From NCBI GenBank assembly GCA_016946835.1, contig JACVTC010000050.1:1025001-1089000 (forward strand): a DNA stretch of 64,000 nucleotides, in the 5' to 3' direction. Origin of the DNA: Neocallimastix lanati (nom. inval.). Lineage: Eukaryota > Neocallimastigomycota > Neocallimastigomycetes > Neocallimastigales > Neocallimastigaceae. Below the pieces are notes generated by a model. That model saw only the letters and a list, made by a program, of their open reading frames with translations, was not told the origin of the DNA and did not search any database. A program made the translations under genes and the position numbers. Positions 1 through 11,976 of this stretch are shown piece by piece. The first letter of the stretch is position 1, and each line of letters begins with the position of its first letter.

Positions 1-1740
1 AAATAAAATAAAATAAAATAAAATAAATAGTAGAAATATTAATATAAAGTACAGATTGAATAAAATAAAATAAAATAAAATAAAATAAAATAAAATAAAA
101 TAAAATAAAATAAAATAAAATAAAATAAAATAAAATAAAATAAAATAAAATAAAATAAAATAAAATAAAATAAAATAAAATAAAATAAAATAAAATAAAA
201 TAAAATAAAATAAAATAAAATAAAATAAAATAAATAGTAGAATATTAAATATAAAATACAGATTGAATAAAATATAATAATATATAATAAAATAAATAGT
301 AGAATATTAAATATAAAATACAGATTGAATAAAATAAAATAAAATAAAATAAAATAAAATAAATAGTAGAATATTAAATATAAAATACAGATTGAATAAT
401 ATAAAATAAAATAAAATAAAATAAAATAAAATAAAATAAAATAAAATAAAATAAAATAAAATAAAATAAAATAAAATAAAATAAAATAAAATAAAATAAA
501 ATAAAATAAATAGTAGAAATATTAATATAAAGTACAGATTGAATAAAATAAAATAAAATAAAATAAAATAAAATAAAATAAAATAAAATAAAATAAATAG
601 TAGAAATATTAATATAAAGTACAAATTGAATAAAATAAAATAAAATAAAATAAAATAAAATAAAATAAAATAAAATAAATAGTAGAAATATTAATATAAA
701 GTACAAATTGAATAAAATAAAATAAAATAAAATAAAATAAAATAAAATAAAATAAAATAAAATAAAATAAAATAAATAGTAGAATATTAAATATAAAATA
801 CAGATTGAATAATATAAAATAAAATAAAATAAAATAAAATAAAATAAAATAAAATAAAATAAAATAAAATAAAATAAAATAAAATAAAATAAAATAAAAT
901 AAAATAAAATAAAATAAAATAAAATAAATAGTAGAAATATTAATATAAAGTACAGATTGAATAAAATAAAATAAAATAAAATAAAATAAAATAAATAGTA
1001 GAAATATTAATATAAAGTACAGATTGAATAAAATAAAATAAAATAAAATAAAATAAAATAAATAGTAGAAATATTAATATAAAGTACAGATTGAATAAAA
1101 TAAAATAAAATAAAATAAAATAAAATAAAATAAAATAAAATAAAATAAAATAAAATAAAATAAAATAAAATAAAATAAAATAAAATAAAATAAAATAAAA
1201 TAAAATAAAATAAAATAAAATAAATAGTAGAAATATTAATATAAAGTACAGATTGAATAAAATAAAATAAAATAAAATAAAATAAAATAAAATAAAATAA
1301 AATAAATAGTAGAAATATTAATATAAAGTACAGATTGAATAAAATAAAATAAAATAAAATAAAATAAAATAAAATAAAATAAAATAAAATAAAATAAAAT
1401 AAAATAAAATAAAATAAAATAAAATAAAATAAAATAAAATAAAATAAAATAAAATAAAATAAAATAAAATAAAATAAAATAAAATAAAATAAAATAAAAT
1501 AAAATAAAATAAAATAAAATAAATAGTAGAATATTAAATATAAAATACAGATTGAATAATATAAAATAAAATAAAATAAAATAAAATAAAATAAATAGTA
1601 GAACATTAAATATAAAGTACAGATTGAATAAAATAAAATAAAATAAAATAAATAGTTGAAATAGATATGTAAAGTACAGATTGAATAAAATAAAATACAA
1701 TCAATAAATAGTAGAAATAGAAATGTAAAGTACAGAAAGT
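1..1740. repeat. (AAAAT)n higher-order satellite, block 1
   Basis: Almost pure AAAAT pentanucleotide repeats are interrupted about 17 times by a conserved spacer of roughly 35 bp. The spacer reads like TAGTAGAAATATTAATATAA followed by AGTACAGATTGAAT. Two spacer variants alternate: one with GTAGAAATATTAATATAAAG and one with GTAGAATATTAAATATAAAA. Repeat number between spacers varies from about 4 to 40. The long YFILF reading frames on the minus strand are translations of the repeat, not genes. The array runs off the left edge of the window. Confidence 0.95.
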
Positions 1741-1813
1741 ATGAAACTTTTAATTTTTTTTTCTATGAAAAAATTTCTCATATATTAAAATTGAATAAAC
1801 AGCATAAAAAATA

Positions 1814-3224
1814 GGGGATTGTGCATTTCGGACCCGCACGTGATTAATTATATGCTACATATTTTTAAGGAGGGTGGTGCGTTTCGGAATGTGGCTTTAA
1901 ATAATTTACATAAATTTTCATTTCGGAATGTGGCATATATTATTTTTATAAATATTTATTTATGAATATAATATTTAAAACATTAAAATAAAATGGCACA
2001 TATAATAATTTACATTAATTTAAAATACTGTAAAAATTATAATAAAATTCATGTTAACATATATATATGCTATATCATTTACTTTATTATATAATTTATT
2101 TGTTGCTAAATTCAGTTTTTATATTAATTTCATATCAATATCTTATTTATTTTATTTTATCATATTATATATTATTATTTCACTGCATATTTATTTATTT
2201 TATATTATTTTATTTTATTTCGATTGATACTTGCAATTTATTATAATTCACATATTTATTTTATTTATTTTATTTTATTGGTACTTGTATTTTTATTATA
2301 ATTCAAATATTTATTTTATTTTATTTTTATTAATATTTTTATTTTTATTATAATTCAAATAATTTTTTTATTTTATTATATTTCATATTTATTTTATTTT
2401 ATTTTATTTTATTTTATTAAATCTGTACTTTATATTCATATTTCTACTATTTATTTTATTTTATTTTATTTTATTTTATTTTATTTTATTTTATTTTATT
2501 TTATTTTAATTTATTTTATTTTATTTTAATTTATTTTATTTTATTTTATTTTATTTTATTTTATTTTATTTTATTTTATTTTATTTTATTTTATTTTATT
2601 TTATTTTATTTTATTTTATTTTATTTTATTTTATTTTATTTTATTTTATTTTATTTTATTTTATTTTATTTTATTTTATTTTATTTTATTTTATTTTATT
2701 TTATTTTATTTTATTTTATTTTATTTTATTTTATTTTATTTTATTTTATTTTATTTTATTTTATTTTATTTTATTTTATTTTATTTTATTTTATTTTATT
2801 TTATTTTATTTTATTTTATTTTATTTTATTAAATCTGTACTTTATATTCATATTTCTACTATTTATTTTATTTTATTTTATTTTATTTTATTTTATTTTA
2901 TTTTATTTTATTTTATTTTATTTTATTTTATTTTATTTTATTTTATTCAATCTGTACTTCATATTTATATTTCAAATATTTATTTTATTTTATTCAATCT
3001 GTACTCTATATTAATATTTCTACTATTTATTTTATTTTATTTTATTTTATTTTATTTTATTTTATTTTATTTTATTTTATTATATTTTATTTTATTTTAT
3101 TTTATTTTATTTTATTTTATTTTATTATATTCAATCTGTACTTTATATTAATATTTCTACTATTTATTTTATTTTATATGTGGCTTATATCAATTCACGT
3201 GCGGTTCCGAAACGCGCTATCCCC
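1814..3224. mobile_element. Non-autonomous MULE-like element carrying an inverted satellite block
   Basis: The left end starts GGGGATTGTGCATTTCGG and the right end, read on the minus strand, starts GGGGATAGCGCGTTTCGG. Both continue into GCACGTGA, giving inverted ends of about 47 bp. A second terminus-like motif (GGAGGGTGGTGCGTTTCGG) begins at 1869. From there to about 2380 the sequence is an inverted copy of the right end of the complete MULE further right (about 16310-17017). The interior from about 2390 to 3175 is (TTTTA)n with the satellite spacer, inverted relative to block 1. No transposase gene is present. No clear target-site duplication was found. Confidence 0.7.
2390..3175. repeat. 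(TTTTA)n higher-order satellite, block 2 (inverted)
   Basis: This is the reverse complement of the AAAAT satellite of block 1, with four or five spacers of the AATCTGTACTTTATATTNAT type. It lies inside the MULE-like end pair and is oriented opposite to blocks 1 and 3. Confidence 0.92.
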
Positions 3225-3279
3225 ATTTAACATAAATGAACTTTTAAAGAATGCGGTCCATTTCGCCAATTTTTTTTTT

Positions 3280-4063
3280 GAAATTTTAATAAGCCATCTA
3301 TTTATTTGTGGCTTTTAAAATTTATATTATTACGCCATAAAATTTAATATAATTTTAAGTAAAAAAGAAATAAATGTATAAATAAATAAGTAAATAAATA
3401 AATAAATAAAAATTAAAAAGGTCAATAAAAAATAAAATATTTTTATATAATTTTTTTTTTTTTGACAATCATGTTATAAAAGGAAAATGATAAATAATTA
3501 TTTTCCTTATAACCTTATTTTTTATATTTTATTATTAATATTTACATTATATTTTTATATTTTATTTTTTATTATTGATATTATATTTTTATATTTTTCT
3601 ATTAATATTATATTTTTATATTTTTATATTTTTATATTTTATTATTAATATTAATATAATATTTTAATATTTTATTATTAAAAAATTTTATTTTATAAAT
3701 TTATATTTAAATTAATATTATTTAAAATATTAATTTTTTATATTATAACTAAAACTTTAGTTGTTATTATAACATCTTAATAATAGAATTAAACCTTTTA
3801 TTTTATATATAATTTATAAATAAAATATTAAATAATAATAAAATTACAAAATAATATTTTTATAAGACTTAAATTATAGCTGTAAATTGAAATTTCAAAA
3901 ATTAAAATTTGTTGTTCACATTTCAATTATTATTTATATATTACAGCAACCGTTTTGTAGAGATATATAAATAGGTTTTTTACACATATGAATTCACATG
4001 TCTATCCCATATTATATATATGAGCTTGTAAAGAACATATATACTTTGGTATATATATCTTAT
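3280..4063. other. AT-rich non-coding interior of MULE copy 1
   Basis: Nothing coding is seen. The stretch consists of TATTATTAATATT-type low-complexity sequence and homopolymers. Confidence 0.6.
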
Positions 4064-4415
4064 ACTATATCAGTACGACGTCGGCGCTCCAAATTCCTAA
4101 GCAGAGGTAGCTCCAGTAGACATGTCTTGCCAAATAACATCCGTGTTATCCTATAGAAATTGAACTCGTAACCCTCACAGTATAGGCTATACAACTACAC
4201 TAGGATGCCATGGGTGATCAAATATAGAAATTAAATACGTGGCAATCCAATAATGGTAGGAGCAGAATTAATACTTACCTGAAATTGTGCCATTATAACC
4301 CCTTTACCCTTTCTCCAAACCCTATCGGGAAAATCAGATCAAGAATAGATACCAGATGATTATTAAGTCTGCCACATAACAACCAGTAGAAAGCCCAGTT
4401 CTACTTTATATGCTA
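4064..4415 (-). other. GC-richer island with tRNA-like promoter boxes; possible SINE remnant
   Basis: Base composition here is much less AT-biased than in all the surrounding DNA. Read on the minus strand, about 4212 down to 4145 contains GCATCCTAGTGTAGTTGTAT (A-box-like), then TACTGTGAGGGTTACGAG and GAGTTCAATTTC (B-box-like). Outer segments ATCCTA and TAGGAT can pair as a short acceptor stem. This resembles the tRNA-derived head of a SINE, but no target duplication or tail was found, so the call is tentative. It has no open reading frame of note. Confidence 0.35.
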
Positions 4416-4420
4416 AAAAA

Positions 4421-4820
4421 TGCTATATATATTTGTTGTTTTAAAAAGACTTAAAAGTTAATAATTTAATTAGATTATAATATAAATAAAATAATTAATT
4501 AATTCATAAATTCTTTATTAATATATATTAAAAAAAATAAATAATATTAATTTAGAATAAATAAATAATTAAATTTTTTTTATATACATTAAATAAATAA
4601 ATTATTTTTAAATAATAAAATTAAAATATTTTCATATATACTTTATGTATCTGTTTTTTTTTAAAAAAATTAAAAGAAAAAGAAATAATTAAAATACTTT
4701 TTATCTTTTAAAAAAAATTGAATATTTAATTGTTCAGAATTAATATTAAAAAATAATATTTAGATAATTAATATAATAATTTAAAAGATATAATTAAAAA
4801 CTATATATTAAAATTTATAA
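4421..4820. other. AT-rich non-coding sequence upstream of the transposase pseudogene
   Basis: Low-complexity A/T sequence. No gene or structured element was recognised. Confidence 0.6.
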
Positions 4821-6132
4821 ATGGAAGAAAACATAAGTATTTATATAAGTGAGTCTAATAAAGGAGAAGAACAAATCATTATTAATAAACAATATAAATT
4901 TAATTTTTCACATTCAAGGAAAGATAATTCAAGAGTTTATAAATGTACCGAATATAAAAAAAATAATAAATGTAAATCTTTTATTATTTTAAATTTGAGA
5001 AAGAAATCTTAAAATATGAGAGTTTACATAATCATCCTGGAAACGAATATGGGATTTATATATCTGTGTCCAGAATATATTTCAGTTAAAACTCTAATAT
5101 TAAGAAGTATTAATAAAAAACTACCATCCAATGTAACAACTTTTAATGAAATTCCTAATGAATCTGAATATTATAAAACTGAACGAAATGAAGATTTTAT
5201 GATATTCAAAAATTCTGATTTAGTAATTTTTCAATCCCCTTTTCAAGCAAAATTATTTAAGAAATATAATAATGATATATTTGTGGATGGTACTTTTTAT
5301 ATCGCACCTAAATTTAGTCAACAAGTGTTTATTACTAGAACTTACGTTAAAGAATTGAATAGTTTTTATACTACTTCTTATGCAATATTAAGAAATAAAA
5401 AGCAAAAAACATATAAAATGTTATTCAATAAATTAAAACAAAATTCTAATAATAATATTATAACTGAACCAAAAAATGTACATTGCGATTTTGAAAAAGG
5501 CATATCCAAAGCAGTTAAAAAAATATTTCCTAATATAAATATTAAATACTGTATTTGGCATTATAAAAATTTATTGGAAATTAAAAAAAATGAATTGTGC
5601 CGTAATGAAGTGAACGATGATGAAAAAATATTTAATTATTACAAAGGAATTTCAAACTTACCATTTATCAACCCTGAATACATAATGGATATTTTTTCAT
5701 TAATTAAAACTAAATCCATTGAAAAAAATTCTTGTCAATTTTTAAAATTTTTAGAATATTTTTATGAAACATATTTAATTGGTTACGATATGAAAAGTTG
5801 GAATTATTATAATAATATTGAACATATAACTAATAATGCTTCAGAATCACTCAATAATTCTTTAAATAAACTATTTCCAATGAAACCAAATTTTTATGAA
5901 TTAATAAATAAATTAAAAGAACAGGAACATTTATCATATTATGATTACCAAATGAAAATAAAAGGAATTTGGAGAATGAAAAAAAAAAATAAAAACAAAA
6001 ACTGATGAAATTAATATCTTAATTGAAAAATACAAAAATAAAGAAGCCAAGTTAATTAATATTAAATATGATAGAAGTGATCTTACTAAATTGTGGTTTG
6101 AATGTTTAACTAATTTAAATAATATTTTATAA
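4821..6132 (+). pseudogene. MULE transposase pseudogene (FLYWCH + MULE DDE domain)
   Basis: This is homologous along its length to the intact 482-residue transposase at 11977-13425. The first 63 codons carry the start of the FLYWCH-like zinc finger (CTEYKKNNKCKSF). A frameshift near 4990-5010 hides the HNHPG half of the finger, and about 55 codons present in the intact copy are missing between HNHPGNE and the CPEY motif. The MULE core is then open (5016-6005), with FVDGTF (first Asp), HCDFEKG (second Asp), CIWHYK, and NNASES (Glu). A second frameshift near 5990 in an A-rich run moves the C-terminal 40 residues (INILIEKYKN to NLNNIL) into another frame, ending at 6132. At least three lesions make it non-functional as a single protein. 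Some indels in A-runs could be sequencing errors, but the internal deletion is real in this sequence. Confidence 0.88.
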
Positions 6133-6480
6133 ATATTATTTAATAATAAATAATTATGAAATGACAGAGGAATTTCCAAAAGAAAAAATCATTAAAATTC
6201 TTTCATACAAAAACTTATAATTAAATTTATTAATTAAAATTTTATAATTATTAAAAAGTAAAATGTTTATATACTTGATAAAATTTATGTAGTTTAAATA
6301 AATATTCTATAATTTTATTATTATAATTTATTTTATTAATAATTGTTTAAATATTTTATTAATATTTTTATTAAAAAAAATAATCCTATATTTTTATACT
6401 TTATTATTAATATCAATAATATATTTTTATATTTTTATATTTTATTATTAATGTTTATAATTAATTTTATTAATAATTGT
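6133..6480. other. AT-rich 3' flank of transposase pseudogene
   Basis: Non-coding low-complexity sequence between the pseudogene and the minisatellite. Nothing else seen. Confidence 0.6.
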
Positions 6481-6481
6481 T

Positions 6482-6880
6482 TAAATATTTTATTAATTTT
6501 TTTTTTTAAATAAATAAATCTATATAATTGTTAAAGTATTTTATTCATATTTTTTTAAATAAATAAATCTATATAATTGTTAAAGTATTTTATTAATATT
6601 TTTTTTAAATAAATAAATCTATATAATTGCTAAAGTATTTTATTAATAGTTGTTTAAATATTTTATTAATATTTTTTTAAATAAATAAATCTATATAATT
6701 GTTAAAGTATTTTATTAATATTTTTTTTTAAATAAATAAATCTATATAATTGTTAAAGTATTTTATTAATATTTTTTTTTAAATAAATAAATCTATATAA
6801 TTGTTAAAGTATTTTATTAATATTTTTTTTAAATAAATAAATCTATATAATTGTTAAATTATTTTATTAATATTTTTTTT
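6482..6880. repeat. Minisatellite, seven copies of about 50 bp
   Basis: The unit contains TAAATAAATAAATCTATATA, then ATTGTTAAAGTATTTTATTA and a T run. The CTATATAATTG core recurs seven times, at about 6510, 6559, 6609, 6680, 6738, 6790 and 6840. One unit is expanded by about 20 bp. It lies inside MULE copy 1. Confidence 0.9.
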
Positions 6881-7143
6881 TTTTAAAATAAACCTTTTAA
6901 TTGTTTGAATATTAAACCTTTTAATTGTTTGAATATTTTATTTTATTTTTTTTTTTTGTAAAAAAATATTTATTTTTATCTAACCATTATAATTTATTTA
7001 ATTATTCACTTAATAAATTTTAAGAAAAAAATTACAAATTAATAATACAACAAAATAGTATATAACTATTAATTTAAAAAGCCTCAAAATTTGATATATC
7101 ACCTGAAAAAAACTGGCGTTTTGGACCTCTCCCACTTTAAAAG

Positions 7144-8940
7144 CACTATTGAATTCTTAAAACTTGTATTGTTCATATAAATATCAAAGCTATGTTGTTT
7201 ATATATAATGTTTATGCATACACTGTTTAATTAAATATTCAAGCTATAATGATAATTAATATATGATAGTGATATATTGCTCAATTAATTTTATTTAGCT
7301 GTATCGTTATTGATTATATGATTATGATATATTGTTATTGATTATATTAGCATAAACATACATATATAACTATTAAAACTATATCGTTTATATGAACTAG
7401 TAAAGCTATATTGTTTAATTAATTATATTAGCTATATCATTCATATAATATTCTTGACATATATTGATATTGTAAATTTGGATACAAAAACTAGCATAAA
7501 ACATACATCAAATTCGAATGCTAAAAACATTCATGATTGATATATAATAATATTAGTTTTAAGGTATCCAAATTCAACATTTCCTTTTTTAACAATATAT
7601 TAGTTTTATGATTAATAAATTTAGAATTTGATATTTAATATATCATGGTAGTAATTTAATATTAACATGTAATTTATTTAGAAATTTAAAAACAATGAAT
7701 TAGTAAATTTTAAAATAGTTAATTGTTTTAATTTTTTTTTTTTTTAAAAGAAAAAAAAAGAAAAAAAAAGAAGAGTTTTGTTATATTAATATTGTTATTT
7801 ACAAAAACTATTCAATATATAATAATAATAGTATAATAGTGATAATAATAACAACAATAATTATAGCAATAATTTAATATTTTTAATTATAGTTATTATA
7901 ATATTTAATTATATATATAAAAGTGTAAATATTGTAGATATAAAAATATAAATCTAAATATTATTAAACATATATTGCTTTTAATTAAACTATTATATTT
8001 ATAATTCCAGGAATAGAAAAATATTTTAGTTTAACATTTATATGTATTTTAAGTATATATAAAATTGATTATATATATTTATTAATTTATGTAATAGGTA
8101 CTTTCTATTATTATTATTATTATTATTATTTTATATATAATATATTTCAATTTTCGTATAAAGATAATTAAATTTTATTTTGAATATCAAATAAAATATA
8201 AAATATATGTATATATTATTATTTCTATAATTATTATTATTAGCTTTAATCATTATTATTTTTTAATTTTTTTTTTTTTTTTTAAATTATTATTTCACTT
8301 ATTTTATATTAATAAACAAATAAAACTATATTGTTTAATATGGATTTAAAGATATATAAATAAGTGGATGTTTAAATAATAAATATAAATATATTTTTTG
8401 TCTAAGTTTAATAATACTAAATCATATATAAAATTTTTTTAATATAATTATCGAATATTAAAATCCAGAAATTTTTTAAAACACTAAACTTTTCATAATA
8501 TATTTCATTTTAACTAATTAATATTATACTATTAATTTAAATGAAATAATAATAAATAGCAGCATTCATCAATGAACAATTTATTATTTTAATAATTAAT
8601 AATGAATTTATTTTTTTATTCATATTAAATATTTCATTTTTGTTATATACAATTTATTATTATTAATAATATTAAAATAATAGATAAATTTATACTTCTC
8701 ATTGATTTTGAAAAATATATTAAATAAATTATAATTTCTCTATTTTAATAATTAATTTTAGAATGTAAAAATAAAGCATATAATACATACTAGTTATAAA
8801 TATAATATTTATATATAAATGTCTATAAATATTTGAAACTTTAAAAATTTTTGATTTATATTAAATAAATATAAAAATACTTTAAATTCAAAATAAATAT
8901 TAAATTTGATTTCTAATATATATAAAACATATCAAATTCC
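7144..8940. other. Intergenic AT-rich DNA
   Basis: No coding potential was seen on either strand. Between about 7150 and 7460 there are loosely repeated AGCTATATTGTTTAATTAA-like motifs, a possible degenerate minisatellite. The rest is low-complexity sequence with short A/T homopolymers and a TTA tract near 8110. Confidence 0.6.
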
Positions 8941-9702
8941 CTAATCATCATCACCAGCTTCTCCATCAATATCATCTTCTGCATCTTTTTTATAAGAACT
9001 TTCATCTACTAACATATCCATTTCATCATATTCTTGCTCTTCTTCATTATCTTCTTCTTCTTCTTGTTCTTCATCTTCATCTCCTTCAGCTCCTTCTTCC
9101 TCATCATCTTCTTCCTCATCTTCATCTTCCTCATCATCATCATCTCTTGGAAGTTGCTCCTTAATAATAGATAATAAATTTTCTAAATTTTCTTCTGTAA
9201 ATCTTGATTCACATTCTTCAATAATCTATTAATATATTATTATTAGAAATATTATTATTAATTTTAATATTAAGATTTATTATTAAATATATATAATATT
9301 AATAATTTAAAATATCATTTATTAATTATTATATATTTTTATATAATAAATATTTATTAATTAATAATAATAATAATATGATTAATACAAGTGTTAAATC
9401 AATTAACGCTTTTGGTCTTAAATTAATTAATTGAAAAACTTCAGTCATTGTTAAAGCATAAGGTTTTAATGCATTAATAACGTTTTCGATTTGTTCAGGA
9501 GTTTGGGTTGAACTTGGCATATTCGATAAATATTTATTAACCTTATATATATATTTATATGAAGAGAATGAAAAAAATTAAAATATTTATTAATAATTAT
9601 TGAAACAAATTTCATATTTTTATTTTTATAATAATTATAAAGCATGAATATTTATATTTAATTAATTCATGTTATTAATGTTCAATATTTATTTTATTTT
9701 AT

Positions 9703-9740
<38 letters not shown>

Positions 9741-10263
9741 TTAATTTACTTTATTTTATTATATATATATATATTTGATTAATGAACAATTAAATTAAAT
9801 AATCAATATTAATGTTTCTTTGTTTCTTTAATATTAAGAATTTATTTTATTTTATTTTTTGATAAAATGTATTTTATTTTTGTATTTTACAATTATAAAA
9901 TTATATATAAATATATATATATTTTTTTGATGTTTACTTCATATTCAATTGTTGATAGCCCTTGTTGAAATTTATTGAATTTTCCCTTTTTTTTTATATC
10001 TTTTGATTGAAGGAAAGAATATAATTCATAATCCAAAACTTGTTAAATGACAAATGTTAAATGAATAAAAAGTAATTAAATATAAAATAAATTTAAAGAA
10101 TAGAGTATATCATATAATTGAATAAAAATGTTAATATTCATGTAATTTGTATTTTGAAATAATTTTTGATTTAATAAATTATATTTATTTTTAAATAATA
10201 TAATATAACTGAAAATTTATTTAATTTCATACATAAAGTAGAAGATCCTTGAACAACCTCCAT
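8941..10263 (-). CDS. RPC17: RNA polymerase III subunit RPC17/RPC9 (CGRP-RCP family)
   Basis: Four exons on the minus strand join cleanly: 10263-10233, 10038-9938, 9541-9389 and 9225-8941, 570 nt including the TAG stop, so 189 residues. Introns start GTATGA, GTAAAC and GTATTA and end AG. The protein begins MEVVQG and has LDYEL, STIEYE, then VNKYLSNM. Residues about 65-115 hold the Rpb4/RPC9 core (LTMTEVFQLINLRP, then IIEECESRFTEENLENLL). The last 70 residues are almost entirely Asp/Glu. Known role: with Rpc25 this subunit forms the stalk of RNA polymerase III and helps recruit TFIIIB, in the nucleus. The core motifs and intron continuity make the call firm. The acidic tail is longer than in the human protein as I recall it and is unusual. 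The neighbours are transposons, so context adds nothing. Confidence 0.88.
9700..9740. repeat. Poly-T tract in RPC17 intron 2
   Basis: About 37 T residues in a row lie in the intron between exons 2 and 3. Confidence 0.9.
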
Positions 10264-10519
10264 TGTAAGATTGATTAAAATATTCAATTATATGAATATT
10301 AATATAAATAACAATATTTATAAAAATTTAAAAAAAAAATATATATATTTTTTAATATTGATAAAATTTATCCAATCATTTTTGTCTAAATTATAGAAAT
10401 TATATACACAATGATTAAAATTTACATTTTAAACTTTTAAAATGTTGACTTTAAAGATAATGAAGGTTGAATTAAAACTAATGAAACAAGGAATATAAGG
10501 CAGAATTTATTGTTTGCTT

Positions 10520-10570
<51 letters not shown>

Positions 10571-10970
10571 TTTGTGATTTATTCATTATTTTATGTAGTA
10601 ATGATTGTAATAAAACTAATATTAAAATTAAAAAATATTTATATTTTAAAAATAAAAATACATTTTAATATTTATTATAATAACAAAATTTTATTTTTTT
10701 GAAGTTTGGAATATTTTTTATAGAAAAAAAATAGTTGTTTATAAAGATTTAATAAACCATATTCTTTTCGTTGTTTAACAAATTTAATATATATATTATT
10801 ATGTTAATTTATTATATATTATTTTATTACATTTAACAGTAAAAATTCATTAATATCTAAACTTTATATTAATATATATAATATAATTAAAATAAAATAT
10901 ATTATATGAAGAATTTATATATATAAAAATAATATTTAATTCCGTTTATAATTAATAACAACAAAAACAA
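10264..10970. other. Intergenic, RPC17 promoter side
   Basis: Non-coding A/T-rich sequence, with a (TTTA)n tract at about 10519-10573. Any promoter of RPC17 lies here, but no specific element can be named. Confidence 0.6.
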
Positions 10971-11088
<118 letters not shown>

Positions 11089-11383
11089 GGGGAGAGCGCG
11101 TTTCGGAACCGCACGTGAATAGATATAAGCCACATGCTTTTTGAGATGGCGTATTATATATAAATTTTTTTATATAAATAAATAATTAAATAATAATTAA
11201 ATAAATATTTTATTTTATAATAATTTCATAATTTAATATATATTTGATAATAAAAAATAAAAAAATAAAAAAATAAAAAAATAAAAAAAATAAAAAAATA
11301 AAAAAAATTAAAAATAAAAAAAAAATAAAAAAAATAAAAAAGATTAAAAAAATAAAATACAAAAAAAATAAAATAAAATATTT

Positions 11384-11890
11384 TCATTTTTATTTATATT
11401 TATAACTGTAATTTTTTATTATATAAATAAATAAATAAATAATAATTAAATAAATATTTTATTTTATAATAAAAAAATAAAATAAAAAAAGAAAAGATAA
11501 ATATTTTTTTAGTAATTTTCTTGAAATAAAATATTTTATTAGTAATTTTCTTGAAATAAAATAAAATATTTTCTTATTTATTTATATTTATAACTGTAAT
11601 TTTTTATTATATAAATAAATAATAATTAAATAAATATTTTATTTTCTAATGAAAAAATAAAATAAAAAAAAGAAAAGATAAATATTTTTTTAGTAATTTT
11701 CTTGAAATAAAATAAAATATTTTCATATTTATTTATATTTATAACTGTAATTTTTTATTATATAAATAAATAATAATTAAATAAATATTTTATTTTATAA
11801 TGAAAAAATAAAATAAAAAAAAAAAGATAAATATTTTTTTAGTAATTTTCTTGAAATAAAATAAAATATTTTTATATTTGTAATTGTAAT
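11384..11890. repeat. Minisatellite with 140-190 bp units, upstream of transposase
   Basis: Three and a partial fourth copy of a unit containing ATAACTGTAATTTTTTATTA and TTTAGTAATTTTCTTGAAAT. The core recurs near 11402, 11590 and 11742, and weakly near 11883. It occupies the 5' leader between the left MULE terminus and the transposase start. Confidence 0.85.
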
Positions 11891-11976
11891 TTTTAAAAAA
11901 AATTGAAAATACATATTAAATAAAAAATAAAAAATAAATATTTTCATATTTATTAATATTTATATTAAAAATTTTG

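Larger units (their letters stand above)
3250..7134 (+). mobile_element. Decayed Mutator-like element (MULE copy 1)
   Basis: The left end (AATGCGGTCCATTTCGCCA, then a T run) and the right end read on the minus strand (GAGGTCCAAAACGCCAG, then a T run) are degenerate inverted repeats. They are flanked by CTTTTAAAG at 3241-3249 and CTTTAAAAG at 7135-7143, a 9-bp duplication with one mismatch, the length usual for Mutator elements. The broken transposase gene lies in the middle. About 3.9 kb long. The termini differ from those of the complete copy at 11.1-17.0 kb, so it is a different subfamily. Confidence 0.55.

Noticed and set aside
307-1700. Overlapping minus-strand frames made of YFILF repeats
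   Set aside because: They are direct translations of (AAAAT)n in several frames, with no other sequence content. The same applies at 14214-16407.
1-1740. CRISPR-like array (constant spacers between repeats)
   Set aside because: The constant part is the spacer and the variable part is a pentanucleotide run of variable length. There is no cas gene and the DNA is eukaryotic.
9329-9520. Separate 63-codon gene starting MPSSTQ
   Set aside because: It is the middle of RPC17 exon 3. The methionine is internal and the tail is read-through into an intron.
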